From contig SIAO01000002.1 in assembly GCA_009691765.1 (NCBI GenBank), positions 218,415-282,414 on the forward strand: 64,000 bases of DNA, in the 5' to 3' direction. Shown here in pieces: positions 16,098 to 24,466 of the stretch. Below the pieces are notes generated by a model. That model searched no databases. It had not been told where the DNA came from and saw only the letters and a program-made list of their open reading frames with translations. This stretch comes from Planctomycetota bacterium. Its GTDB lineage: Bacteria > Planctomycetota > GCA-002687715. Every line of letters begins with the position of its first letter. The stretch's first letter is position 1. The position numbers and the translations under genes were made by a program.

Positions 16098-16685
16098 TCA
16101 CGCCGGCAGGAGGGGTTCGACTCCCAAGAGCTGTGTCGCTTCAATTCCAGCCGCTGCGGCGCGAGCGGCAAGACGCGCAAAATCCGCCGCCGTCGGCCAT
16201 GCGCAAGGCGAGCCAGAACGGTCGCCAATGCGGCGCACATCCGCCGCCACAAGAAACGACTCGGGCGCGCAAAGCTGCGCTTCTTGAAGCAACGTCGGCA
16301 GCAAATCCGTGGTTCGCCACTGGCTGCAATACACACGCGCGCCATGCCCGCCATGCAGCACGCACAGATCTTCATCGACGCCGCCCTGCAAAACCGCCAG
16401 CACTGCATGATCACTCCACGCATACAGCGGCAGGCCGCGCACCAACGCGAAGGTCTTAGCGAAACTGACGGCCATGCGAATGCCGGTGTAAGAACCCGGT
16501 CCCAACGCTACGGCCACAGCTTGCGGCGCCGCTGCCATTCCCGCCGCCTGCAACACTTCAGCCACCATGGAGCCCGGCGTGCCGCCACCGCTGTTGCGCA
16601 TCAGCTTGGCTTCCACGAGCCGCTCGTGATCGAGCAACGCCACGGAGGCTTCGTCGCCAGAGAAGGTGATCCCGAGAACGCGCAT
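16098..16685 (-). CDS. tsaB: tRNA threonylcarbamoyladenosine biosynthesis protein TsaB
   Basis: A 195-residue TsaB/YeaZ-type protein, partner of TsaD in making the t6A37 modification of ANN-decoding tRNAs. The N-terminal ASKHA strand (VLGITFSGDEASVALLD), GGGTPGSMVAEVLQAAGM and especially the family-marking VALGPGSYTGIRMAVSFAK are present. The C-terminal half is weakly conserved and has no membrane segment. ATG 16685 overlaps the TGA of glmM (TGATG), indicating coupling; a GTG one codon upstream is possible. Confidence 0.88.
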   Translation of the reverse strand: MRVLGITFSGDEASVALLDHERLVEAKLMRNSGGGTPGSMVAEVLQAAGMAAAPQAVAVALGPGSYTGIRMAVSFAKTFALVRGLPLYAWSDHAVLAVLQGGVDEDLCVLHGGHGARVYCSQWRTTDLLPTLLQEAQLCAPESFLVAADVRRIGDRSGSPCAWPTAADFARLAARAAAAGIEATQLLGVEPLLPA

Positions 16686-18040
16686 CACCCAGCTCCGAGA
16701 CAGCGTCGCGCCACGCTTGCGAGCTCGTCAGCCATAGCGTTCACCGTCACTTCATCAGGGCCTTCCACCATCACACGCAACAGCAATTCTGTGCCGGAGT
16801 AGCGGAGCAACACGCGACCATCGGCGCCAAGCCGCGCTTCCACCTCTGCTTGCGCTCGAGCCAAATCCGGAAGCTGCAGAAGAGGCACACGCTGCGCCAC
16901 GCGCACATTCAGCAAACATTGTGGGAACTTGGCGACAGGTGCGGCCAGCGCACCAAGACTCAAACCCGTGCGGCTCATGATTTCGAGCATTCGCAGCGCT
17001 GTGTAGAGGCCGTCGCCAAACCAACGCGTACCTTGCCTAAAGATGATGTGTCCTGATTGCTCGCCGCCTAGCACAGATTGGAGCTTGTGCATGGCCGCAG
17101 CGACATGCCGATCGCCGACGGGCGTGAGCTCGCAATGCACGCCAAGCTGGCGACAACGCTTCACGAGGCCGAGATTCGCCATCACCGTGCTAACCAACGT
17201 CCTGCCTTCGAGGAGTCGGCTGGTAGCCAGGTCTGCTGCGAACACGCCGAGCATATGGTCGCCGTCGCGCACCACACCGAGTTCGTCCATCAGCATCACT
17301 CGATCGGCGTCACCGTCGAGAGCAATGCCGAGGCACGCGCCCGAGGAGCTCACTTGAGCGTGAAGCTCGGCCACATGAAAAACTCCGACACCAGCATTGA
17401 TGTTCCACCCATCCGGCGCCACACCGCGCGTAAGCACCTCGGCGCCAAACATGCGCAGCGCTTTCGGCGCAATGTCATAGGCCGCACCGTGCGCACAATC
17501 CAAGACAAGCGTGCGACCACTCAAGTCCAAGTCAGGAAAACAGGCTTCGCGCAAGAAGCGCATGTAGCGCCGCGCTGCTGCCGGATCCGTCACGCGCGAT
17601 CCGGCTCGCGCAACCACCGAGGGCTGCTCCAACTCCTCATCCAACAGAGTCTCGATCCGCTGCTCGGTTGCGTCCGGCAACTTGCGCCCATCATGTCCGA
17701 AAAACTTCAGCCCGTTGTCTGCTGCGGGGTTGTGCGACGCGCTCACGACAATCGCCAAATCGAAGCCTTCTTCGCGTGCGATGGTCTGCACTGCAGGGGT
17801 CGTCAAGACGCCGCCATCGCAAAGCTGATGCCCATGAGCGAGCAGTCCCTCCGCGAGCTGATCGAGCAACTCTGCTCCGGAGCGCCTCGTGTCGCGTCCT
17901 GCGAGCACTCGCGCTTGGTTTCCATTGTCAGCGAGCAGTCGGCCCAGAGCCCGCCCGCAAGCGCGAACCACGGCTGGTGCAAGAAGGCCTTCGCCCGCCA
18001 CATCGCGGATTCCGTCAGTGCCGAAATACATCCTGCTCAT
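16685..18040 (-). CDS. glmM: Phosphoglucosamine mutase
   Basis: A 451-residue phosphohexomutase that turns glucosamine-6-phosphate into glucosamine-1-phosphate for UDP-GlcNAc, feeding peptidoglycan and glycans. The N-terminal YFGTDGIRD is canonical. The phosphoserine loop VVSASHNPAADNG places the active serine at residue 102, the same number as in E. coli. The metal loop is ALDGDADRVM and the sugar-binding loop is LGGEQSGH. The C-terminal RYSGTELLLRVMVEG phosphate-binding loop is complete. It lies just after cdaR, matching the well-known cdaA-cdaR-glmM synteny in which CdaA is controlled by CdaR and GlmM. Confidence 0.97.
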   Translation of the reverse strand: MSRMYFGTDGIRDVAGEGLLAPAVVRACGRALGRLLADNGNQARVLAGRDTRRSGAELLDQLAEGLLAHGHQLCDGGVLTTPAVQTIAREEGFDLAIVVSASHNPAADNGLKFFGHDGRKLPDATEQRIETLLDEELEQPSVVARAGSRVTDPAAARRYMRFLREACFPDLDLSGRTLVLDCAHGAAYDIAPKALRMFGAEVLTRGVAPDGWNINAGVGVFHVAELHAQVSSSGACLGIALDGDADRVMLMDELGVVRDGDHMLGVFAADLATSRLLEGRTLVSTVMANLGLVKRCRQLGVHCELTPVGDRHVAAAMHKLQSVLGGEQSGHIIFRQGTRWFGDGLYTALRMLEIMSRTGLSLGALAAPVAKFPQCLLNVRVAQRVPLLQLPDLARAQAEVEARLGADGRVLLRYSGTELLLRVMVEGPDEVTVNAMADELASVARRCLGAG

Positions 18041-18051
18041 GAGCTGTTCCT

Positions 18052-19161
18052 TCAGGGTGCGCGTTTTAGGCGTGTCACTGCAACCGGCACCACGAGGCGT
18101 TTTTCCTTGGGACTAAGTCCATAGGGTGCCAAGGCCTCGGAAGGTAACGAAGCCAGCACTTCAAGCACGCGCGTCTCGCCCGGAGCGATCGGAGTGCGTT
18201 CGCGTTCCGCTGCGCGCTCTGCCGGCAAGAGCACAATCAACTCTGCGCGCAAACGCTGTAGAGCGTGCTGATCTTCACGCAGGCGAGCGATTGCAGTGCG
18301 GGGCCCGACGAGTGTGACATTCATGTGCTCCAATTCGTAAGGCGCTTCGAGAGCGAACTCGAAGGGAGGTTTGAGCGAACGCAGCACGACGATGCGCACA
18401 CCGGTGAGCACGAGGCTGTCCGCTTCGCGCGAAGTCAGTCTCACCACCGCCGTCAATTTGGTGTCGTCGGACTTGCGCATTCCGAGGCGCTGCATTTCAG
18501 CGGGCAGGCCTTCAACATCGCGGGACTCAGCTCCTTCAACCTTGGGTGCTTGCAAAGGCACATCGAGGAAACGCAGACGACGCAGCAGTGGAGCCGGACC
18601 TCTCACCCACACGCGCGAAGGAGTGAACTCTGCCGCGAGTTCGAAACCGTCCGGCAACGGGGCCGCAGGCACACCGCGCAGTTCCAATTCCAGTTCGTCT
18701 TCACGAGCAACGGGAATGCGCACGGGTTTCTCAAAACTGATTTCGGCACCCGCCAGAGCGCCGACTTGCAAATCCGCTGGCTCAAGACTCACCCATTCGC
18801 TGCGTTCCGTGCCGATCGAGGCAAGACGTTCGTCGGGGATCACGGCACGAATGGGCAACTGCAAGCGATCGCGGTCCTTGCGCCGACCACTCACGCGCAA
18901 GACTGCCGTGAGCGGGGCGTTCGTTTCTTCGCGCGCCAACGTGAACCCTGGCGGCAAGATGACACTGATGGCATTGCCTGTCATGCCTTCGCCCGACACG
19001 ATGCTCACGACATCGGAATACAGCGTGTCTCGCAACTCGCGGTCGATGAGCACAACAAGCAACACTGCGAGCAACAACGCAAGCAGTTTCGCCAGCCAAA
19101 AGCGGCTGAAAAACAGACGCAATGCTGGGCCCATTCCATGAGTGGGCGGTTCTACACTCAT
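18052..19161 (-). CDS. cdaR: YbbR-domain protein, CdaA regulator-like
   Basis: A 369-residue protein with one N-terminal membrane helix (about residues 20-42, LAKLLALLLAVLLVVLIDREL), then an extracytoplasmic region of repeated beta-rich YbbR-like units. Indicators are ILPPGFTLARE, LPDGFELAAEFTPSRVWVRGP and the paired vRGp/VGP motifs that end each unit. CdaR binds the diadenylate cyclase CdaA in the membrane and tunes its activity. The start overlaps the cdaA stop (ATGA), which supports the assignment more than sequence similarity alone. Confidence 0.85.
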   Translation of the reverse strand: MSVEPPTHGMGPALRLFFSRFWLAKLLALLLAVLLVVLIDRELRDTLYSDVVSIVSGEGMTGNAISVILPPGFTLAREETNAPLTAVLRVSGRRKDRDRLQLPIRAVIPDERLASIGTERSEWVSLEPADLQVGALAGAEISFEKPVRIPVAREDELELELRGVPAAPLPDGFELAAEFTPSRVWVRGPAPLLRRLRFLDVPLQAPKVEGAESRDVEGLPAEMQRLGMRKSDDTKLTAVVRLTSREADSLVLTGVRIVVLRSLKPPFEFALEAPYELEHMNVTLVGPRTAIARLREDQHALQRLRAELIVLLPAERAAERERTPIAPGETRVLEVLASLPSEALAPYGLSPKEKRLVVPVAVTRLKRAP

Positions 19162-19955
19162 GCTGTCCTCGGTGCGCCGCCAAGCGCTGAGTCTTCGAGC
19201 CCCTCGGTTTCGAGCACTTTGCGGAGCCGCTCAGGGGTCACATCTTCTTCGATGCGACCACGCAGGACGAGCGCAATCCGCTGTGTCTCTTCTGAGATCA
19301 CGACGGCAATCGCATCCGTTTCTTCGGTGGCACCCACTGCAGCACGATGGCGCGTGCCCAGAGCGCGTGGCAGATTCGGATTCTCCGAAAGCGGCAACAG
19401 ACAACCCGCCGCAACGATGCGCTCTCCACGCACAATCACAGCACCGTCGTGCAGCGGCGCATCCTTAGAGAAGATAGATACCAACAACGCTGCCGAAACG
19501 AGCGCGTCCAAACGCGTTGCGCCTTCTGCGAATCCGGCAATACCTGTACTGCGTTCAATCAAGATGAGCCCGCCAAGGCCACGGCGCGCGAGGCGTTCCG
19601 CCGCTTGGCTCACTTCGGCAGCCACGCCTACGCGATCGCGACGCTGGCTCGAACTGCGGCGCAACAGTCGTGATTCTCCGAGACGCACGAGCGCTTGGCG
19701 AATCTCTGGCTGGAACACCACCACCAGAGTGATGAGCAGCAAAGGCAGCCCTTGATCGGCGATGTAGGCGAGGTGCTCGAGGCCGAGCAACTTCACCACC
19801 GTGAGAAACAGCGCCCCCATGATGAGCAGTGCCAACACGAATCCACGCATCACTCCGCTGCCGCGCGTGTCCTGCAAGAAACGGATGAAGGCATAAACCA
19901 GCGCAGCCACAACCACGACTTCGAGTGCGAGCTTCAGCAGTGCCGTGATGAGCAT
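19158..19955 (-). CDS. cdaA: Diadenylate cyclase CdaA
   Basis: A 265-residue c-di-AMP synthase. Three N-terminal membrane helices (about residues 5-85) precede a DAC domain. The catalytic DGA lies at residues 170-172 (PLHDGAVIVRGERIVAAGC) and RHR at 202-204 (LGTRHRAAVGATEETDA). c-di-AMP controls potassium, osmolyte and cell-wall homeostasis. ATG 19955 gives the canonical membrane-anchored start and overlaps the TAA of folP (TAATG); a longer upstream frame runs into folP. It is coupled at both ends, between folP and cdaR. Confidence 0.95.
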   Translation of the reverse strand: MLITALLKLALEVVVVAALVYAFIRFLQDTRGSGVMRGFVLALLIMGALFLTVVKLLGLEHLAYIADQGLPLLLITLVVVFQPEIRQALVRLGESRLLRRSSSQRRDRVGVAAEVSQAAERLARRGLGGLILIERSTGIAGFAEGATRLDALVSAALLVSIFSKDAPLHDGAVIVRGERIVAAGCLLPLSENPNLPRALGTRHRAAVGATEETDAIAVVISEETQRIALVLRGRIEEDVTPERLRKVLETEGLEDSALGGAPRTA

Positions 19956-20806
19956 TATGTGTTCGCTCGCAACGCAAGCGCCACCGCGAGAGCGTCTTGC
20001 GCCGGTCCGGGAGCATGCACGCGTAATAGTGCTATCGGCTCGGCAGCGATGCACGCGATGAGCGCCACGGTCGCATCAGCGCGCTCGGCCGGAGAGCTGC
20101 GTTCGCACAGCGCCCCAAGGAACCGCTTGCGAGAAAGCCCAAGCACCAAAGGCACGCCGAGGGCGGCAAGCTCCGGCAAATGCTGAAGCAGCGTGAGGTT
20201 ATGAGCCGTGTCTTTCGCGAAACCAAGTCCTGGATCGGCCAACAGCCTCTCGCGTGGCACGCCGGCTTTTTCAGCGCTTTGCAACCGCTCGGACAATTCC
20301 GCGCACACTTCGGCCACCACATCGTTGTAGTGTGCGTGTGTGTCCATGTTCTGCGGCGTCCCGCGCATGTGCATCAACAAGACTGCCGCTTCGCTCCGCG
20401 CTGCTGCTGCTGCCATATCTGCATCGTGCGCAAGTGCGCTGACATCATTCAACATGCAAGCACCGGCGTTATAGGCCGCAGAAAAAACCGCAGCGCAACG
20501 TGTGTCTACGGAAACGGGCACGCCCACGCGCTCGACCACCGCACGCACCACCGGCACGACGCGCCGTTCTTCCTCGGCGTAATCCACCGGCTCTGCACCG
20601 GGTCGTGTGCTCTCACCTCCGATGTCCACAAGGACGGCGCGCTGCGCCACGGCCGCACGCGCACGCGCAACGGCCTGCTCCACGCTCACGCACTCTCCTC
20701 CATCACTGAAGGAGTCCGGCGTCACATTGATGATGGCCATCAGCCCGGGGCGGTCCGTACGCTCAAAGAACCTGCCGCGGCCTAACGGCACGCGCTGCGA
20801 ACCCAT
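19955..20806 (-). CDS. folP: Dihydropteroate synthase
   Basis: A 283-residue TIM-barrel enzyme joining p-aminobenzoate to the pterin diphosphate in folate synthesis. Both signatures are present: MAIINVTPDSFSDGG near residue 23 and VDIGGESTRPGAEPV near residue 60. SVDTR, MLNDVSAL, VLLMHMRGTPQNM, DPGLGFAKDTAHN and the late VLGLSRKRFLG (sulfonamide-site Lys/Arg) follow in order. It is 25 bases after the LptE-like gene and overlaps cdaA by one base, a folP-cdaA order seen in several phyla. Confidence 0.96.
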   Translation of the reverse strand: MGSQRVPLGRGRFFERTDRPGLMAIINVTPDSFSDGGECVSVEQAVARARAAVAQRAVLVDIGGESTRPGAEPVDYAEEERRVVPVVRAVVERVGVPVSVDTRCAAVFSAAYNAGACMLNDVSALAHDADMAAAAARSEAAVLLMHMRGTPQNMDTHAHYNDVVAEVCAELSERLQSAEKAGVPRERLLADPGLGFAKDTAHNLTLLQHLPELAALGVPLVLGLSRKRFLGALCERSSPAERADATVALIACIAAEPIALLRVHAPGPAQDALAVALALRANT

Positions 20807-20831
20807 GGCGTGATCCTATCAGTGCAGCGTT

Positions 20832-21341
20832 TCAGCGGGCTGCCGCGCTCTTCATGTGTTCCGCGCAAATGCGATCCACGGCGTCGCGAGCACACAAACG
20901 CGCTGCATCGAACAGTGCATGCTGCGGGGTTTCGCCGCGAGCCGTTAGCGCCTCGGCGCGGCGCACAATGCGAAAAGGACCTGCCAGAATTGTGCCGCTA
21001 CGTGGATCTTCAAGCGTGAACTCAACAACAACCGCCACGCCCTCTTCGATGGTGATGTCTTTGACACCTTCCGCGAGAGGGCTACGGCGCACTCCTGTAA
21101 TGCGTCCATGCAACACCGCATCTGCAGAGCGCTGCTCCACGAGCGTCACTCCGGCACGGCGTGTCAGTTCCTGACACAGACGACGTGTGAACTCCATCTC
21201 CACGCCGCGCCACTCCGTGTCGTTTTCAAAAGCGGCGACAGCCACGCGCTGCGCTCCAGCGGGCATCAACGAATCCGTGCTGTAGCCGCAGCCAACAGTG
21301 CAGACTGCCAGCAACAAGAATGCAACGACCCTGCGGATCAT
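20832..21341 (-). CDS. LptE-like lipopolysaccharide-assembly lipoprotein
   Basis: A 169-residue predicted lipoprotein. The signal peptide ends in a lipobox (CTVGC, lipidated Cys about residue 18), followed by GYSTDSLMPAGAQRVAVAAFEN. That pattern is typical of LptE-like proteins, where early residues read GY..... followed by IaV..F.N. The middle has EFTRRLCQELTRR and a DAVLHGRITGVRRSP strand pair. LptE plugs the LptD translocon in the outer membrane. Its start overlaps the BamD-like gene (ATGA), so two outer-membrane assembly lipoproteins are coupled. LptD is not in the window. Confidence 0.75.
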   Translation of the reverse strand: MIRRVVAFLLLAVCTVGCGYSTDSLMPAGAQRVAVAAFENDTEWRGVEMEFTRRLCQELTRRAGVTLVEQRSADAVLHGRITGVRRSPLAEGVKDITIEEGVAVVVEFTLEDPRSGTILAGPFRIVRRAEALTARGETPQHALFDAARLCARDAVDRICAEHMKSAAAR

Positions 21342-22378
21342 GGATTGCCCGTCGCGGGCACCATAGGAACTGCAATCGGCGGTGTTTCAGCGCCAGGCAA
21401 GGTCGCAAGCAACGCTTTGGCCTTTTGACCAGCAGCAGTCGACGCATGCAACACCGACAGCTTCATCAGCCAAAAGCGCGCAGCCCACGGCTTGTCCATA
21501 TCCAAGTACCACTCGGCCACGACGAGCAAATGCTGCGCTTCCATTTCGGAAATGTCTGTAAGCGCGGCTCGGGCTTCACCGGCCCAACCCTGCTGACGTG
21601 CCGTGAGCAAGTAACGCTCAAAGCTCTCACGCGCATGTTTCATGGTTGCAGCGTCATAAGCCGCGCCTTTCATCTGCCGATAGCCACACCACGCGGTGTA
21701 ATAAAGTGCAGCAGAGTTCCACTCGCTTTCCGGCCAGCGTTCAGTGAGCACGCGATACTCCAAGGCCGCGGCTTCATATTCGCCTTCGGACATCGAGTAC
21801 CGCGCCAGCGCCCACTGAGCGTCCGCAGCGCGACTACCGCCAGGAAAAGTCTCCACCAACATGCGCAAGATTTCGACGCCCTTGGCGCGCCGGCCGAAGA
21901 TGCCAAGGAACGCACTGCGCTGGCCTTCGATGCAACCCAAACCCATGCGATAGAGGATTTGCATGGAGGGTTCGCTCCATGACGACACAGGATAGAGCGC
22001 AAGGTACTCCTTGAATGAGTCGTAGGCGTTGTCCCACTCATCATCGCGGTAGAGGCTGTCAGCGAGCAAGAAGCGCAGCTCTTGGTCGTAGCGACTCAAC
22101 CCGTAGTCGTCCAAGTAGTCGCGCACCTGCTCAGCGCATTCTTCCCAGTCGGCGGCGGTGTAGACCCGCACAACTTCAGCGTGCAAGCGGTCTTGGCGTT
22201 CAAGGTCGTCCGCGGACCAATCGCGACCTTCGTGAAGCTCTTTGAATAACTTCATCTCCTCGCCGCCGGGGCTGGCGCGCATGAACTCCGGAAGCGCCTT
22301 GTTCAAATCTCGTGAGAGACTGCGACAAGAAGTGCAAAGCGGCAGAATGAGCAGCAACAAGACAGGCGCCTTACGCAT
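21338..22378 (-). CDS. BamD/YfiO-like tetratricopeptide lipoprotein
   Basis: A 346-residue protein with a lipoprotein signal (LPLCTSC, Cys about residue 18). It carries several TPR-like helix pairs spaced as in BamD, the outer-membrane-protein assembly lipoprotein. Examples are LRFLLADSLYRDDEWDNAYD, SFKEYLALYPVSSWSE, ILRMLVETFPGGSRAADAQW and AALEYRVLTERWPESEWN. It is longer than BamD (about 245 residues) at both ends. The coupled LptE-like gene supports an outer-membrane role. A generic TPR lipoprotein remains possible. Confidence 0.65.
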   Translation of the reverse strand: MRKAPVLLLLILPLCTSCRSLSRDLNKALPEFMRASPGGEEMKLFKELHEGRDWSADDLERQDRLHAEVVRVYTAADWEECAEQVRDYLDDYGLSRYDQELRFLLADSLYRDDEWDNAYDSFKEYLALYPVSSWSEPSMQILYRMGLGCIEGQRSAFLGIFGRRAKGVEILRMLVETFPGGSRAADAQWALARYSMSEGEYEAAALEYRVLTERWPESEWNSAALYYTAWCGYRQMKGAAYDAATMKHARESFERYLLTARQQGWAGEARAALTDISEMEAQHLLVVAEWYLDMDKPWAARFWLMKLSVLHASTAAGQKAKALLATLPGAETPPIAVPMVPATGNP

Positions 22379-22436
22379 GAGGGCCCCTCCGGGCAGCGCA
22401 TCGTAGGAAGTGTGCGCCCTGTCGTAAAGCGGCTCA

Positions 22437-23192
22437 CTATCGAGCGAAGGCGAGCTCTGGCAACGGGCGCTCCAGGGCTAGGCCCGTCAGTAGCCGCAGC
22501 AACGGTTGAAGCACTGCACGCACGCGCTCGTTGGCGAGGATGCACTGAGAGTTTCGAGGATCGTCGCAGGCCCCTAACTCGCGCAAGGCCGTCCTCGTCG
22601 CCACGCTCAAAGCAACCATGCGCGCTTCGCCGCCGCGCAAACAGGCGCGGCAGACCAACCCTCCACGCAGCGGATCCAAGCGTGCCGCTTTCATTTCTGG
22701 CGCGACCTTGCTGCAGCGGACGCAACGGTCCAGCAACGGAGCGCGTCCGGCAAGCATGAGGAAGCGCAACTCAAAACGCAGCAACACGCTTTCCAGTGCA
22801 GCAAGTTCTCCATGCTCGAACGCGGCGAGCGTTTCGAGAGCAAGGCGCAGCAAACCCGGTTGCGGCGCCGCGCAGGTGCCATCAAGCAGAATCTCTATCA
22901 CATGAAATGCCGCGAGAAGGCGGTCGTTGTGCGCACACAACGCAGGGAAACTGCTGAGCGCATCGAAACCCGTCAGTTGGAATCCCTTGGTGCGTTGTTC
23001 GAGACGTGCGCTGCCCCACTGCAAAACATCAAGAGGGCCGTAGCGGAAGTCAGGACTCATGCGACGACTGCCTCGGGCGATCATGCTCTGCGCGCCATGG
23101 ACTTCGCTGAGCATGCGCACAATCTGGCTGCTGTTGCTCCAGTTCTGAACCGAAAGCACCAGCACCTCAACCTGCTGCGTGCTGTCGCTCAC
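22437..23192 (-). CDS. recO: DNA repair protein RecO
   Basis: A 251-residue RecFOR-pathway protein that anneals SSB-coated DNA and helps load RecA. The N-terminal OB fold includes VLVLSVQNWSNSSQIVRMLSE and MIARGSRRMSPDFRYGPLDV. A helical domain follows, with a four-cysteine zinc site (CVRC and CRAC, spaced by about 24 residues). Length and order fit RecO. The start overlaps the CorC-like gene stop by four bases (ATGA). Confidence 0.92.
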   Translation of the reverse strand: MSDSTQQVEVLVLSVQNWSNSSQIVRMLSEVHGAQSMIARGSRRMSPDFRYGPLDVLQWGSARLEQRTKGFQLTGFDALSSFPALCAHNDRLLAAFHVIEILLDGTCAAPQPGLLRLALETLAAFEHGELAALESVLLRFELRFLMLAGRAPLLDRCVRCSKVAPEMKAARLDPLRGGLVCRACLRGGEARMVALSVATRTALRELGACDDPRNSQCILANERVRAVLQPLLRLLTGLALERPLPELAFAR

Positions 23193-24466
23193 ACGCTCAC
23201 GCTGACGCGGATGCGCCTAATGCGACGCGCATCGGCGTCAAGGATTTCGTAACGCACGCCATCGATGTCGCACACTTCGCCAGACCTCGGCACGCGCCCA
23301 AGTTGTGCAGACACATATCCAGCGAGCGTGTCGAAACTTGCATGTTCAGGCAGGGCCAAATCCAACGCCTTGTTCACATCGTCGATCTGCGCCGTGCCTT
23401 CGATGTCTGCTCCGTGTTCGCCTGTCTTATTGACACCGCTCTTCTCATGCTCCGACACCGCGTCGTACTCGTCGGCGATTTCACCGACGATCTCTTCAAG
23501 GATGTCTTCAATGGTGACGATGCCCGACATGCCGCCGTACTCGTCGAGCACGATGGCCATGTGCACACGGTCGCGGCGCAAGTCTTCGAGCAGATCTTTG
23601 GCGAGTTTGGTTTCAGGCACAAAGAGCGGAGCACGCAAGAGCGTGGTGAGTCCGCCCGGCGGTTCCACGACGGTGCCCCACAAGCGCAACAGATCCTTCG
23701 ACAGCATGATGCCCACCACGTTGTCGATAGTTCCCTTGAAGACAGGAATGCGCGAATGGCCGTGCAGGATCACCGCGCGCGCGGCGTCCGCGAGCGAGCT
23801 TTCAACCGCGATGGCAAACACCGACGTACGCGGCGTCATGATGCGCGTCACGGGCTGCTCTTGCACGCCAATGATGTTTTCGATCATGGCGCCAGCTTCT
23901 TCTTCGATTGCACCTTCGCGCTCACCTTCTGTGACCGCATCCAAGATGCCGTGACGCGCTTCTTCTTCGGTGTCACGCCCGGCGAGCCCGAAGGCACGGC
24001 ACGCTGCTTGGCCCATGATTTCACTGATCCACGCAAAAGGCAGCGCGAGGGCAGAGAGCACGCGACCAAGCGGCAACACCAACACGAGCACGCGTTCAGG
24101 AGCAGCGCGCGTGATGCCGCGCACAATGCCATAGACCCCAGCGAGCATCACTAACAATGCAATTCCGAAATCACCAAGCACGGCGCTGATGCTGCGCGGC
24201 ACGGATTCTTCCGTGAACACGCCAAGCGTGGCGAGCAAGAAAAAGTACGACGCGATTGTGCGCATGGCACCAATGCCATCGAGCAAACGACGATCGTTGG
24301 CCAGCACGCGCTTGAGTCGTTCAAGGCGCGGCCCTGTGCCCAGCCGATCTTGCAAGCGCGCCCACAGAAAATTGCGCAGTGATGTTTCGGTGGCCACCGA
24401 GATAGCCATCACTGCCAGCGACACGAGCAGAGTGACCCCGCGCACGCCGTTCCATTCACTTCCCAA
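23189..24466 (-). CDS. CNNM/CorC-family transporter (DUF21-CBS-CorC)
   Basis: A 425-residue membrane protein with a DUF21/CNNM-like helical region (residues about 1-150), a CBS-domain pair and a C-terminal CorC_HlyC domain. Typical pieces are GAIEEEAGAMIENIIGVQEQ, VTRIMTPRTSVFAIAVESSL, ILHGHSRIPVFKGTIDNVVG, the adenosine-site HMAIVLDEYGGMSGIVTIED and EEIVGEIADEYD. The end is GYVSAQLGRVPRSGEVCDIDG. Family members are linked to Mg2+/Co2+ efflux. The start overlaps the upstream HEAT lipoprotein gene by 11 bases. Confidence 0.9.
   Translation of the reverse strand: MGSEWNGVRGVTLLVSLAVMAISVATETSLRNFLWARLQDRLGTGPRLERLKRVLANDRRLLDGIGAMRTIASYFFLLATLGVFTEESVPRSISAVLGDFGIALLVMLAGVYGIVRGITRAAPERVLVLVLPLGRVLSALALPFAWISEIMGQAACRAFGLAGRDTEEEARHGILDAVTEGEREGAIEEEAGAMIENIIGVQEQPVTRIMTPRTSVFAIAVESSLADAARAVILHGHSRIPVFKGTIDNVVGIMLSKDLLRLWGTVVEPPGGLTTLLRAPLFVPETKLAKDLLEDLRRDRVHMAIVLDEYGGMSGIVTIEDILEEIVGEIADEYDAVSEHEKSGVNKTGEHGADIEGTAQIDDVNKALDLALPEHASFDTLAGYVSAQLGRVPRSGEVCDIDGVRYEILDADARRIRRIRVSVSV

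Noticed and set aside
17078-19755. Long plus-strand frames opposite glmM, cdaR and cdaA
   Set aside because: The minus-strand products are clear conserved enzymes; the opposite frames are rich in His, Arg and Gln without motifs, as expected for reverse-complement frames.
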